Shown here piece by piece: positions 1-7,041 of a stretch of 54,174 bases of DNA. Source of the DNA: Comamonas sp. lk (GTDB taxonomy: Bacteria > Pseudomonadota > Gammaproteobacteria > Burkholderiales > Burkholderiaceae_C); the NCBI GenBank assembly GCA_945925985.1, contig CAMELV010000009.1, positions 66,569-120,742 of the forward strand, read 5' to 3'. The first letter of the stretch is position 1. Each line of letters begins with the position of its first letter. The translations under genes were made by a program, and so were the position numbers. A model generated the notes under the pieces. The model did no database searches. It was not told the origin of the DNA and worked only from the letters and a program-made list of their open reading frames with translations.

Positions 1-3
1 GCC

Positions 4-459
4 TTATTTGGGCATGATCACGCTGTCAATCACATGGATCACGCCGTTATCAGCCACGATGTCGGTAGCGGTGACTTTTGCTGCATCGACCATGACGCCA
101 CCCATCGTGGAGATGGTGAGCTCAGAGCCCTGAACAGTTTTGACCTTGCCCGCTTTGACGTCTGCTGCCATGACTTTACCGGCGACCACATGGTAGGTCA
201 GTACGGCTGTCAGCTTGGCCTTGTCTTTGAGCAGGGCCTCCAGGTCGGCTTTAGGAATCTTTGCAAAGGCGGCGTCTGTGGGTGCAAACACGGTGAAAGG
301 TCCCTTGCCTTTGAGGGTGTCAATCAAGCCGGCGGCGGTGAGTGCCGTTGCCAGGGTTTTAAAGCTACCGGCGCCTACGGCCGTGTCAACGATGTCTTTA
401 GCTTGAACGGTGAAAGCCGCGCCAAGAGCTAAAACTGTGGCGATCAATGTCTTTTTCAT
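4..459 (-). CDS. Secreted fasciclin (FAS1) domain protein
   Basis: A 151-residue protein with an Sec signal peptide (about residues 1-20, ending V-Q-A) followed by one complete FAS1 domain. The FAS1 H1 box is visible as [15 protein letters not shown] near residues 55-69, the central YH motif as [10 protein letters not shown] near 86-95, and the H2 box as [13 protein letters not shown] at the C terminus. It should be exported to the periplasm or surface. FAS1 domains mediate adhesion-type contacts and no enzymatic role is known. The ATG follows a good GGAG Shine-Dalgarno. The gene is divergent from the crtI operon, and in several bacteria small FAS1 proteins are light- or singlet-oxygen-induced alongside carotenoid genes, so co-regulation is a reasonable inference but is not shown here. 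Confidence 0.93.
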   Translation of the reverse strand: MKKTLIATVLALGAAFTVQAKDIVDTAVGAGSFKTLATALTAAGLIDTLKGKGPFTVFAPTDAAFAKIPKADLEALLKDKAKLTAVLTYHVVAGKVMAADVKAGKVKTVQGSELTISTMGGVMVDAAKVTATDIVADNGVIHVIDSVIMPK

Positions 460-781
460 AGGAAGCTCCGAAAAAATAGGGGGGTCTGAAGAGCCAAAAA
501 TATGGCAGCTCTATTATCAGTTACCGACCAGTTTCCATTTAGACTGTGTGGTCTATGTATGACGACCTGGCGGCCAGTGTGTGCCCAACTCAGCCCCCTA
601 GAGTTCAAGCGCCAGCCACCAACCGATCGAAAAAATATCGCGAGGTCAGGGCGACTGCCAAGGCAAGGTCATTGGCCTGAGCGCACGCCTGTTTCATGGC
701 TTTGGATCAAAATCTTCTCACATTGAAAACAACTTTACGCCCTGTAAAAAACGCAATGCAAAAAGCAAAAGGTGGATACCG
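460..781. other. Divergent intergenic region, fasciclin gene / crtI
   Basis: This 322 bp region separates the divergent fasciclin gene and crtI and must hold both promoters. It is clearly AT-richer than its flanks. A ribosome-binding site AAGGTGG precedes crtI by a few bases. A GAGC...GCTC imperfect dyad lies near 491-511 on the fasciclin side. I could not identify convincing -35/-10 pairs, FNR boxes or TGT-N12-ACA PpsR-type sites. A 74-codon frame inside it has no protein-like features. Confidence 0.5.
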
Positions 782-2326
782 ATGAACGCTCGCGCTACTG
801 ACCAGGCTACCCGAAAGGCAGATCCTCAAGCACCTTTAGCTTTGGTGATTGGCAGCGGTTTTGGGGGGTTGGCGGCAGCTGTCCGCCTGTGCGCCAAGGG
901 TTGGCGCGTCCAGGTGCTCGAGAAATTAAATGCGCCAGGAGGCCGGGCTCGCGTGATTCACGTCGACGGCTACACCTTTGACGCTGGCCCAACCATCGTC
1001 ACTGTGCCGTTTTTACTTGAAGAGCTGTGGAGCCTGGCTGGCCGTAAATTGGCAGATGACGTCGAACTGCGTCTGCTCGACCCTTTTTACCGAGTCCGTT
1101 TCAACGACGGGGATCACTTCGACTACAGCGGAGACCCGGAGCGAATGCTTGAGGAGGTGCTGCGCATCGATCCCACTGCCGGGCCGGGATACGCCGCTTT
1201 CATGGCGGAGGCGGACCAGTGTTATGAGTTGGGCTTTGAAGAGCTAGGCTGCCAATCATTTGTCGGCATAGGCGATCTGTTCAAGGCCGTGCCTTCCATG
1301 GTGCGCATGAAAGGCTGGCGAAGCCTGCATGCGATGGTCGCCACACACCTCAAGCACCCCAAGTTGCGCCAAGCCTTGAGCCTGCAGTCGCTGTTGATTG
1401 GCGGTAATCCGTTTTCTGTGACCTGCGTGTACTCCCTCATCAATGCGCTTGAGAGACGCTTTGGCGTGCACTGGGCGATGGGAGGCACAGGGGCTTTGGT
1501 CAACGGCCTGGTGGATTTAATCGAAGGCATGGGCGGCAATTTGCGCACCGGCGCTGAAGTTCGTCGCATCGGCGTCAACCAGGGGCGCGCTTGTGGCGTT
1601 ACGCTGGCCACCGGCGAAACAATCCCTGCTGATATTGTGGTTTGCAATGCCGACACGGGTTGGACCTACAAGAACCTGATCGACCCCAAATACCGAAAGG
1701 TATGGACCAACGCCAAGGTCGAGAAAGGCAAGTATTCCATGAGTCTTTTTGTTTGGTACTTTGGCACAAACAAACGTTTTGACGACGTGCCACACCACAT
1801 GATGCTGCTTGGCCCGCGTTATGAAGCGCTTTTAAAGGACATCTTCAAAAAACACCACCTGGCCGACGATTTCAGCCTTTACCTGCATCGCCCTACAGCC
1901 ACCGATCCAGCCATGGCGCCGGCGGGTTGCGATACCTTTTATGTTCTGGCACCGGTACCCAACCTTCAAAGCGGAATCGACTGGGCCACCCACGCGGAAC
2001 CCTACCGCGCCGCCGTTGCCAAAGCCCTGGAGGAGACGGTTCTCCCCAATTTAAGTGAGCATCTGACCGTATCGTTCATGACGACCCCGCAAGACTTTCA
2101 CGACAACCTGCTGTCTTACCAAGGCGCGGCCTTTGGGCTTGAGCCGCTGCTGTTGCAAAGCGCCTGGTTCCGACCGCATAACCTCAGCGAAGACATTCAA
2201 AACCTGTTTATGGTGGGTGCCAGCACCCACCCAGGTGCTGGCATACCGGGTGTGTTGATGTCTGCAAAAGCTTTGGAGACCGTGCTGCCGAATGCGGCCA
2301 CCTTTGAGCGCTTGGTTGATGCCTAG
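782..2326 (+). CDS. crtI: Phytoene desaturase (CrtI family)
   Basis: A 514-residue FAD-dependent desaturase of carotenoid synthesis, expected to convert phytoene stepwise to neurosporene or lycopene at the membrane. The N-terminal dinucleotide-binding motif GSGFGG is at residues 24-29, followed by LEKLNAPGGRA. The CrtI signatures LYLHRPTATDPAMAPAG and FYVLAPVPNL occur mid-protein, and the C-terminal motif HPGAGIPGVLMSAKAL is intact. Length matches classical CrtI (about 490-515). The start is supported by AAGGTGG upstream. No crtB, crtE or other carotenoid gene lies in the window, so it is an orphan here. It is the first gene of a coupled operon with two ABC transporter genes. The C-terminal signature argues for true CrtI rather than CrtD or CrtO, but substrate and product length cannot be read from sequence. 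Confidence 0.9.
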   Translation: MNARATDQATRKADPQAPLALVIGSGFGGLAAAVRLCAKGWRVQVLEKLNAPGGRARVIHVDGYTFDAGPTIVTVPFLLEELWSLAGRKLADDVELRLLDPFYRVRFNDGDHFDYSGDPERMLEEVLRIDPTAGPGYAAFMAEADQCYELGFEELGCQSFVGIGDLFKAVPSMVRMKGWRSLHAMVATHLKHPKLRQALSLQSLLIGGNPFSVTCVYSLINALERRFGVHWAMGGTGALVNGLVDLIEGMGGNLRTGAEVRRIGVNQGRACGVTLATGETIPADIVVCNADTGWTYKNLIDPKYRKVWTNAKVEKGKYSMSLFVWYFGTNKRFDDVPHHMMLLGPRYEALLKDIFKKHHLADDFSLYLHRPTATDPAMAPAGCDTFYVLAPVPNLQSGIDWATHAEPYRAAVAKALEETVLPNLSEHLTVSFMTTPQDFHDNLLSYQGAAFGLEPLLLQSAWFRPHNLSEDIQNLFMVGASTHPGAGIPGVLMSAKALETVLPNAATFERLVDA

Positions 2327-3098
2327 CAGCCACCTTTTGCTAAGGCAAACACTGGCAGTAGCGCAACGCCTGTTGCTTGAACAATGGCGGCAGAAGCGCG
2401 GCCTGATTTTTTGGGCAGTATTTCCATCGACGATGATGCTGCTGTTTGGTTTGGTGTACGCGCACAACGCCAGCATGCGCGCCGGCCTGGATGCTGCAGC
2501 CGCCGGGATTTTGGTCGGTGCCGCACTTTTTTTTAGCTGCCTTGGCGGCACTGTCGCTGTGATTGCTGCCGAACGCGAACGAGGCACGTTGCCACGTCTG
2601 CTCACGACGCCACTGCACCCCGCAGCCTACTTTTTGGGCGTTGTCATTGCACAGTTGTTGCTGGCTTTGATGCAAGTGGTCATGCTCTACAGCATTGCCC
2701 TGCTCATTGGCGTCAGATACCACGGCAGCCTTGTCTTGGGCGGATTGATTTTGTTGCTTTCAGTTTTTTCCTACGTGGGCATGGGATTTTTTCTGGGCGC
2801 GCGGTTTGCTCGCCGCAGCGAAGAAGTGGTGGTGGCCTTATCGGCGATTGGTGTGCCTTTGTTGGTGTTGGGTGGCACATTTTTCCCACTGGAAATCATG
2901 CCCCAGGGCATGCAAGCCTTGGCGCAATTTAACCCCATGCTGCATATGAACCAGGCCTTCAAAGGTGTCGCGGCTTATGGCATGGGCTTGCATGAACTCC
3001 GTTTCGAGTTGACCTTTTTGCTTGCGTTTTGTGGTCTGTCTCTGGCTTTGGGCATCCAGTCCTATCGGCATCTGCTGGGCGGGAGCAAATCCCAATGA
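2319..3098 (+). CDS. ABC-2 type transporter permease
   Basis: A 259-residue integral membrane protein with about six hydrophobic segments and an ABC-2 permease layout: a cytoplasmic N terminus, an AAERERGTLPRLLTTPL coupling-type stretch near residues 90-107, and a conserved FFPLEIMPQGMQALAQFNPM region before the last helix. I choose ATG 2319, which overlaps the crtI stop by 8 nt. An in-frame ATG at 2292 would add nine residues. It overlaps the next gene by ATGA. Together with the following ATPase it should form an exporter. The cargo is unknown; cotranscription with crtI suggests a pigment, lipid or a component made with it. Confidence 0.85.
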   Translation: MPSSHLLLRQTLAVAQRLLLEQWRQKRGLIFWAVFPSTMMLLFGLVYAHNASMRAGLDAAAAGILVGAALFFSCLGGTVAVIAAERERGTLPRLLTTPLHPAAYFLGVVIAQLLLALMQVVMLYSIALLIGVRYHGSLVLGGLILLLSVFSYVGMGFFLGARFARRSEEVVVALSAIGVPLLVLGGTFFPLEIMPQGMQALAQFNPMLHMNQAFKGVAAYGMGLHELRFELTFLLAFCGLSLALGIQSYRHLLGGSKSQ

Positions 3099-4018
3099 CC
3101 ACAGCATTGCAAATGGATGATGTTCACAAGTGGTTTGGGAACCACCATGTGCTAGACGGGTTTAGTCTGCGGGTAGAAACAGGACAGGTCATGGGCCTTT
3201 TGGGGCCCAATGGTTGTGGCAAATCGACCGTGCTGAAGATTGTTTGCAAACTGCTGGCACTGGATGCCGGACAGGTGCGCCTGATGGGAGAGCCATTGAG
3301 CGAACTCAGTTATCGCGCACGCGCTTTAGTGGGTCTGTGCACGCAGCACTGCGCCTTGTACCCTGATTTGCTTCCCGCTGAAAACCTGCACTTTTTTGCG
3401 CGCTTGTACGGCCTTTCTGGCAAGGAGCGACAACGCCGAGTTGACGAGCTCATGAGCAGTTTTGCGCTGGAAAAATTCGCAACGACCCGGGTGGGGCAAC
3501 TCTCCGGTGGTTGGCAACAACGCCTTCACCTGGCAGTGTCTTTGGTTCACCGTCCAAAGTTGCTCGTGCTTGACGAGCCTACCGCTGCTGTGGATTTAGA
3601 AGCGCGGATGGATCTTTGGCGTTTTATCGAGGGTTTGCGTGACAACGGCACAACCATTTTGTTAACCAGCCATTATCTCGCCGAGGCAGAGCGGCTGTGC
3701 AGCCGAGTCGCGCTGATGCGCCACGGTAAAGTCGTTGCCGAGGGCAGCGTGCCTGAGCTGTTGGCCCGGATTCCCGGCCAAGTTGTGGCCAAGGTGGCAT
3801 CTGAAGACCAGCAAGCCATCGCGCAACGGTCAATTGATCTGGGTTGGACAGTGCGCCAAAGCGCCGGCCACATGCGTCTATTGCTCCCGCATGACCTGAG
3901 CTTGCTGGAGATTGTTGATGCACTGAAAGGTATCAAGGTCAGCGCAGTGAGTGTTCAACCGGTGACTCTGGAAGATGCTTATCTTGAGCTGGTCGGTGAC
4001 AGCCCATTGACGGTTTAG
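3095..4018 (+). CDS. ABC transporter ATP-binding protein
   Basis: A 307-residue ABC-2 type ATPase. Walker A GPNGCGKST is at residues 37-45, the signature LSGGWQQR near 135, Walker B LLVLDEPTAAVD near 153, and the H-loop histidine in LTSHYLAEAE. A C-terminal extension of about 90 residues has no recognisable motif but is usual for DrrA/CcmA-like export ATPases. The ATG at 3095 overlaps the permease stop as ATGA, so translation is coupled; a longer in-frame start at 3029 would lie inside the permease and is not needed. It is the last gene of the crtI operon and converges with the phosphatase gene only 4 nt downstream. Confidence 0.9.
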   Translation: MTTALQMDDVHKWFGNHHVLDGFSLRVETGQVMGLLGPNGCGKSTVLKIVCKLLALDAGQVRLMGEPLSELSYRARALVGLCTQHCALYPDLLPAENLHFFARLYGLSGKERQRRVDELMSSFALEKFATTRVGQLSGGWQQRLHLAVSLVHRPKLLVLDEPTAAVDLEARMDLWRFIEGLRDNGTTILLTSHYLAEAERLCSRVALMRHGKVVAEGSVPELLARIPGQVVAKVASEDQQAIAQRSIDLGWTVRQSAGHMRLLLPHDLSLLEIVDALKGIKVSAVSVQPVTLEDAYLELVGDSPLTV

Positions 4019-4022
4019 CCTT

Positions 4023-4580
4023 CTAAATTGGTTTTAAGGCGGCCAACTCGCCATGGCGAACCCAGTCGGCCTGGGCCTCGGTCTCTATCGTGCCCGGCCG
4101 GGCGCGGCGAACTTGGTCAATGGCCTCGTCGGCGCTGACCCCATTCAGCACCAGCAGCTTGGCCACCAGCATGCCGGTGCGGCCCAGACCGGCGGCGCAG
4201 TGCACCAGCACCCGTTGGCCGCTGTTCAAGGCTTGCAGCAGCGCCGGGCCATGGGCGCGCCAGGCCGCCAGGGTGGCGTGGCCCGGCGTGGCCATGTCGG
4301 TGATGGGGACTGGCCACCACTGCAAGGGCGTGCTCGCGATGGCCTGGGCAAAGTCCGGGACACCCAGGCGGGCAAACTCATGCGGCTCAACCAGGCTCAG
4401 TACCGCGCTGGCGCCCCAGACCTGGATGGTCTGCAAGTCGGCTTCAAGCACCCCTGCCCATTGCCGGCCACCACCATCCACGCCACTCTGCCCCGGGCAA
4501 TGGCTCATGCCCAGTAGGCCACCACTGGGCAGCGCGACCGCATTGATTACCAGGGGACCGGTGGGTGCGACGGCCCTCAT
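4023..4580 (-). CDS. Protein tyrosine / dual-specificity phosphatase
   Basis: A 185-residue cytoplasmic phosphatase of the cysteine-dependent PTP superfamily. The P-loop HCAAGLGRTG gives catalytic Cys128 and Arg134, and Asp95 in PITDMATPG fits the general acid. The overall shape resembles the CDKN3/KAP-like dual-specificity group found in proteobacteria, whose bacterial substrates are mostly unknown. It stands alone on this strand, convergent with the ABC ATPase and divergent from the class V aminotransferase, so context gives no substrate hint. The catalytic residues are all present, so it should be active. Confidence 0.85.
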   Translation of the reverse strand: MRAVAPTGPLVINAVALPSGGLLGMSHCPGQSGVDGGGRQWAGVLEADLQTIQVWGASAVLSLVEPHEFARLGVPDFAQAIASTPLQWWPVPITDMATPGHATLAAWRAHGPALLQALNSGQRVLVHCAAGLGRTGMLVAKLLVLNGVSADEAIDQVRRARPGTIETEAQADWVRHGELAALKPI

Positions 4581-4767
4581 GAGCGGCCCGGCTGGGAAGC
4601 AGTCGGCTGTAACTGAGGGTGGCTGATGTGTGGCATGGCCTGAAGGATACCGGAGTCAACTGTTAACCCTGCCCGGCTTGCGCCAGATCTCCTACCTAAG
4701 GCCATTTTTACCCAATCATGCTAAGCTGATCAACTTTGTAAATGACCCACTTCACACGGAGAGTCCT

Positions 4768-5922
4768 ATGCCCAGCCTTTTGCCCAACATCGATCCTGAT
4801 GGCCTTCTTGAGTTTTCGGTGGTGTACACCGACCGTGCCCTGAACCATATGTCGCAGCGCTTTCAGGGCGTCATGACCGATATTTCGAGCATGCTCAAAG
4901 AGGTGTACCACGCCAAGTCGGCGGTGCTGGTGCCCGGCAGCGGCACCTTTGGCATGGAAGCCGTGGCCCGTCAGTTCGCCACGGGCAAGAAGGCGCTGGT
5001 CATTCGCAACGGCTGGTTCAGCTACCGCTGGAGCCAGATTTTTGACATGGGCCACATCCCTGCCTCATCCACTGTGCTCAAGGCGCGTCGGGTTTCCACC
5101 GACAGCCAGTCGGCCTGGATTCCCTGCCCGGTGGACGAGGTGGTCAACACCATTCGCACTCAGCGCCCCGACGTGGTGTTTGCACCCCATGTGGAAACCT
5201 CGGCCGGCATGATCTTGCCCGACGACTACCTGAAAACCGTGTCCGATGCCGTGCATGAGGCGGGCGGGCTGATGGTGCTCGATTGCATTGCCTCTGGCGC
5301 CATCTGGGTGGACATGGTTGCCACGGGTGTCGACGTGCTGGTCAGCGCACCGCAAAAGGGCTGGAGTGGCTCACCCTGCTGCGCCATGGTGATGCTCAGC
5401 GAGCGCGCGCGCGCTGCCATCGACGGCACCAGCAGCACCAGCTTTGCCTGTGACCTGAAAAAATGGTTGCAGGTCATGGAAACTTACGAAAAAGGTGGCC
5501 ACACCTACCACACCACCATGCCGACCGACGCCTTGGTGCGCCTGCGCGAGGTGATGCAAGAAACCCGCTCCTACGGGTTTGATCGGGTCTGCGCGGAGCA
5601 GCGTGAACTGGGTGAGCAGGTGAGGGCTTTGTTTGAGAGCCGTGGCATCGTCAGCGTCGCGGCGGACGGTTTCAAGGCCCCGGGCGTGGTGGTCAGCTAC
5701 ACGCGTGATGCCGACATCCAAAACAGCAAGAAGTTTTTGGCGCTGGGTCTGCAGACAGCGGCCGGGGTGCCACTGCAATGTGACGAGCCGGCCGACTTCA
5801 TGACTTTCCGGGTCGGCCTCTTCGGCCTGGAAAAACTCCATAACGTGGAACGCAGCGTGGACCAACTCGCTGCAGCCCTGGACCGCATGGGCCTGACTGA
5901 GCCGGTGGCCCTGGCGGCCTGA
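4768..5922 (+). CDS. Class V PLP aminotransferase (serine/alanine-glyoxylate type)
   Basis: A 384-residue fold-type I PLP enzyme of the class V family that includes alanine-glyoxylate and serine-pyruvate aminotransferases. The Schiff-base lysine is Lys197 in SAPQKGW. The N-terminal GSGTFGMEAVARQF stretch and LDCIASGAIWVD (PLP ring-contact Asp) fit the family. ATG 4768 is chosen because a GGAGAG ribosome-binding site lies just upstream; the frame stays open to 4630 without support. It is monocistronic. Glyoxylate is also the product of the glycolate oxidase subunits encoded 23 kb downstream, but a link is only an inference. Copy A of the dispersed repeat starts at its stop codon. Confidence 0.85.
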   Translation: MPSLLPNIDPDGLLEFSVVYTDRALNHMSQRFQGVMTDISSMLKEVYHAKSAVLVPGSGTFGMEAVARQFATGKKALVIRNGWFSYRWSQIFDMGHIPASSTVLKARRVSTDSQSAWIPCPVDEVVNTIRTQRPDVVFAPHVETSAGMILPDDYLKTVSDAVHEAGGLMVLDCIASGAIWVDMVATGVDVLVSAPQKGWSGSPCCAMVMLSERARAAIDGTSSTSFACDLKKWLQVMETYEKGGHTYHTTMPTDALVRLREVMQETRSYGFDRVCAEQRELGEQVRALFESRGIVSVAADGFKAPGVVVSYTRDADIQNSKKFLALGLQTAAGVPLQCDEPADFMTFRVGLFGLEKLHNVERSVDQLAAALDRMGLTEPVALAA

Positions 5923-5978
5923 TTGCTATTGAATTCATAGCAAGAAACCCAGTATTGACGGGGCCTAGAGCCCTAAAT
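5923..5978 (-). repeat. Dispersed intergenic repeat, copy A
   Basis: This is read in the reverse sense compared with the copies at 23607, 27664 and 52908. Its complement carries AGGGCTCTAGGCCCCGTCAA and then GCTATGAATTCAATAGCAA, matching the GGCTCTAGCCCTTGTC and AGCTATTATTTTTGAAGTAA blocks of the other copies. It fills the space between two convergent genes. Confidence 0.7.
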
Positions 5979-5986
5979 GATCGGTT

Positions 5987-6925
5987 TTATCCTGGGTGGT
6001 CCAGGTCGGGGCGGCGCCAGGGGTCGATGTGGGTCATCAGGTTCAGCACCCGGTGCCGCTGCAAGACCCGGGTCCGTGCCGCCACGGCAATGTCGTGCCC
6101 CGCTTCGACTGTGATCGTGGCCTCCACCTCCAGGTGGGCATCCACCAAAATCAGGTCACCCATCTTGCGGGTGCGCACGTCGTGCACAGCACTCACCCCG
6201 GGTGTTTCGACCAGGGTTTGCCGAATGGCGGCCACTTCCTGCTCGTCCACCGCCCGGTCCATCAGGTCGTGCATTGCATCCCAGCTAAATCCCCAGCCCA
6301 TTTTGCTGACCATAAAGCCGACGATCAAGGCTGCAATCGGGTCCAGGATGGGGTAGCCGGCCAGATTGCCGATGATGCCGATACCGACCACCAGCGACGA
6401 CGCGGCATCAGAGCGGGCGTGCCAGGCGTTGGCCACCAACATGCTCGACTTGATGCGCTTGGCCGCGCGCAGCATGTAGCGAAACAGCAGTTCCTTGGCC
6501 ACCAGCGCACCGCCCGCGACCCACAGCGCCGCCACATGCACGGTGGCCACGGTTTCGGGCGACTCGAGCTTGCGCATGGCGGCCCACAGCATGCCCACGC
6601 CCACGGCCAGCAGCAGCACGCCCAACACCAGAGATGCCGCCGTCTCAAAGCGCTGGTGACCGTAGGGGTGGTCGGCGTCGGCGTCTTTTTGGCTATGGTG
6701 TCCAGCCAGCAGCACCACAAAGTCCGCCACCAGGTCCGACAGGGAGTGCAGACCGTCAGCCACCAGAGCCTGTGACTTGGCCAGGATGCCGACCGTGACC
6801 TGAACCGCTGTTAGCACCAGATTCACCCCCACGCTGACCCAGGTGCTGCGCATGGCGGCCGCAGCGCGCTCGGCGGGGCTGTGCTCGCTGTCTTCCGGGT
6901 CGTCAGCCCATTCGCTTGACTTCAT
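5987..6925 (-). CDS. Cation diffusion facilitator (CDF/FieF-like) metal efflux protein
   Basis: A 312-residue CDF transporter that should exchange Zn2+, Fe2+ or a similar divalent ion for protons in the inner membrane. The metal-site motifs are visible: ADGLHSLSDLVAD in TM2 and HARSDAASS in TM5, followed by a cytoplasmic C-terminal domain with VHDVRTRKMGD. I chose ATG 6925; the frame is open to 7018 but that start lies past the FNR-type box and has no ribosome-binding site. ATG 6925 also lacks a good Shine-Dalgarno, so the start is not firm. It is divergent from the P-type cation ATPase, with the FNR-type box between them. Confidence 0.88.
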   Translation of the reverse strand: MKSSEWADDPEDSEHSPAERAAAAMRSTWVSVGVNLVLTAVQVTVGILAKSQALVADGLHSLSDLVADFVVLLAGHHSQKDADADHPYGHQRFETAASLVLGVLLLAVGVGMLWAAMRKLESPETVATVHVAALWVAGGALVAKELLFRYMLRAAKRIKSSMLVANAWHARSDAASSLVVGIGIIGNLAGYPILDPIAALIVGFMVSKMGWGFSWDAMHDLMDRAVDEQEVAAIRQTLVETPGVSAVHDVRTRKMGDLILVDAHLEVEATITVEAGHDIAVAARTRVLQRHRVLNLMTHIDPWRRPDLDHPG

Positions 6926-6991
6926 GGGTGTAGGGGGAAGTGCATGGCGCTGATTATGTTGCCAGTGCGCCCTGCTCAGGCAAGGCGAAGC

Positions 6992-7005
6992 TTGATCTCG
7001 ATCAA
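6992..7005. promoter_or_regulatory. FNR/ANR-type binding site
   Basis: The sequence is TTGAT-CTCG-ATCAA, a perfect match to the FNR-family consensus TTGAT-N4-ATCAA, set inside a 16 bp inverted repeat CTTGATCTCGATCAAG (6991-7006). It lies between the divergent CDF and P-type ATPase genes. Its centre (6998.5) is 32 bp upstream of the centre of a -10-like TATCGT at 7028-7033. That is the class II activator spacing and points to control of the ATPase gene. Confidence 0.75.
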
Positions 7006-7027
7006 GAGACAGCGCCACGCGCTGGCG

Positions 7028-7033
7028 TATCGT
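7028..7033 (+). promoter_or_regulatory. Possible -10 element for the P-type ATPase gene
   Basis: TATCGT sits at the distance from the FNR-type box expected for a class II FNR-dependent promoter (box centred at -41.5). It predicts a transcript start near 7040, only about 2 nt before the chosen ATG at 7042. The hexamer itself is a weak match. Confidence 0.35.
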
Positions 7034-7041
7034 GGGTACCT

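Noticed and set aside
502..726. 74-codon frame between the fasciclin gene and crtI
   Set aside because: No ribosome-binding site, no recognisable protein character, and it fills a region that must hold two promoters.
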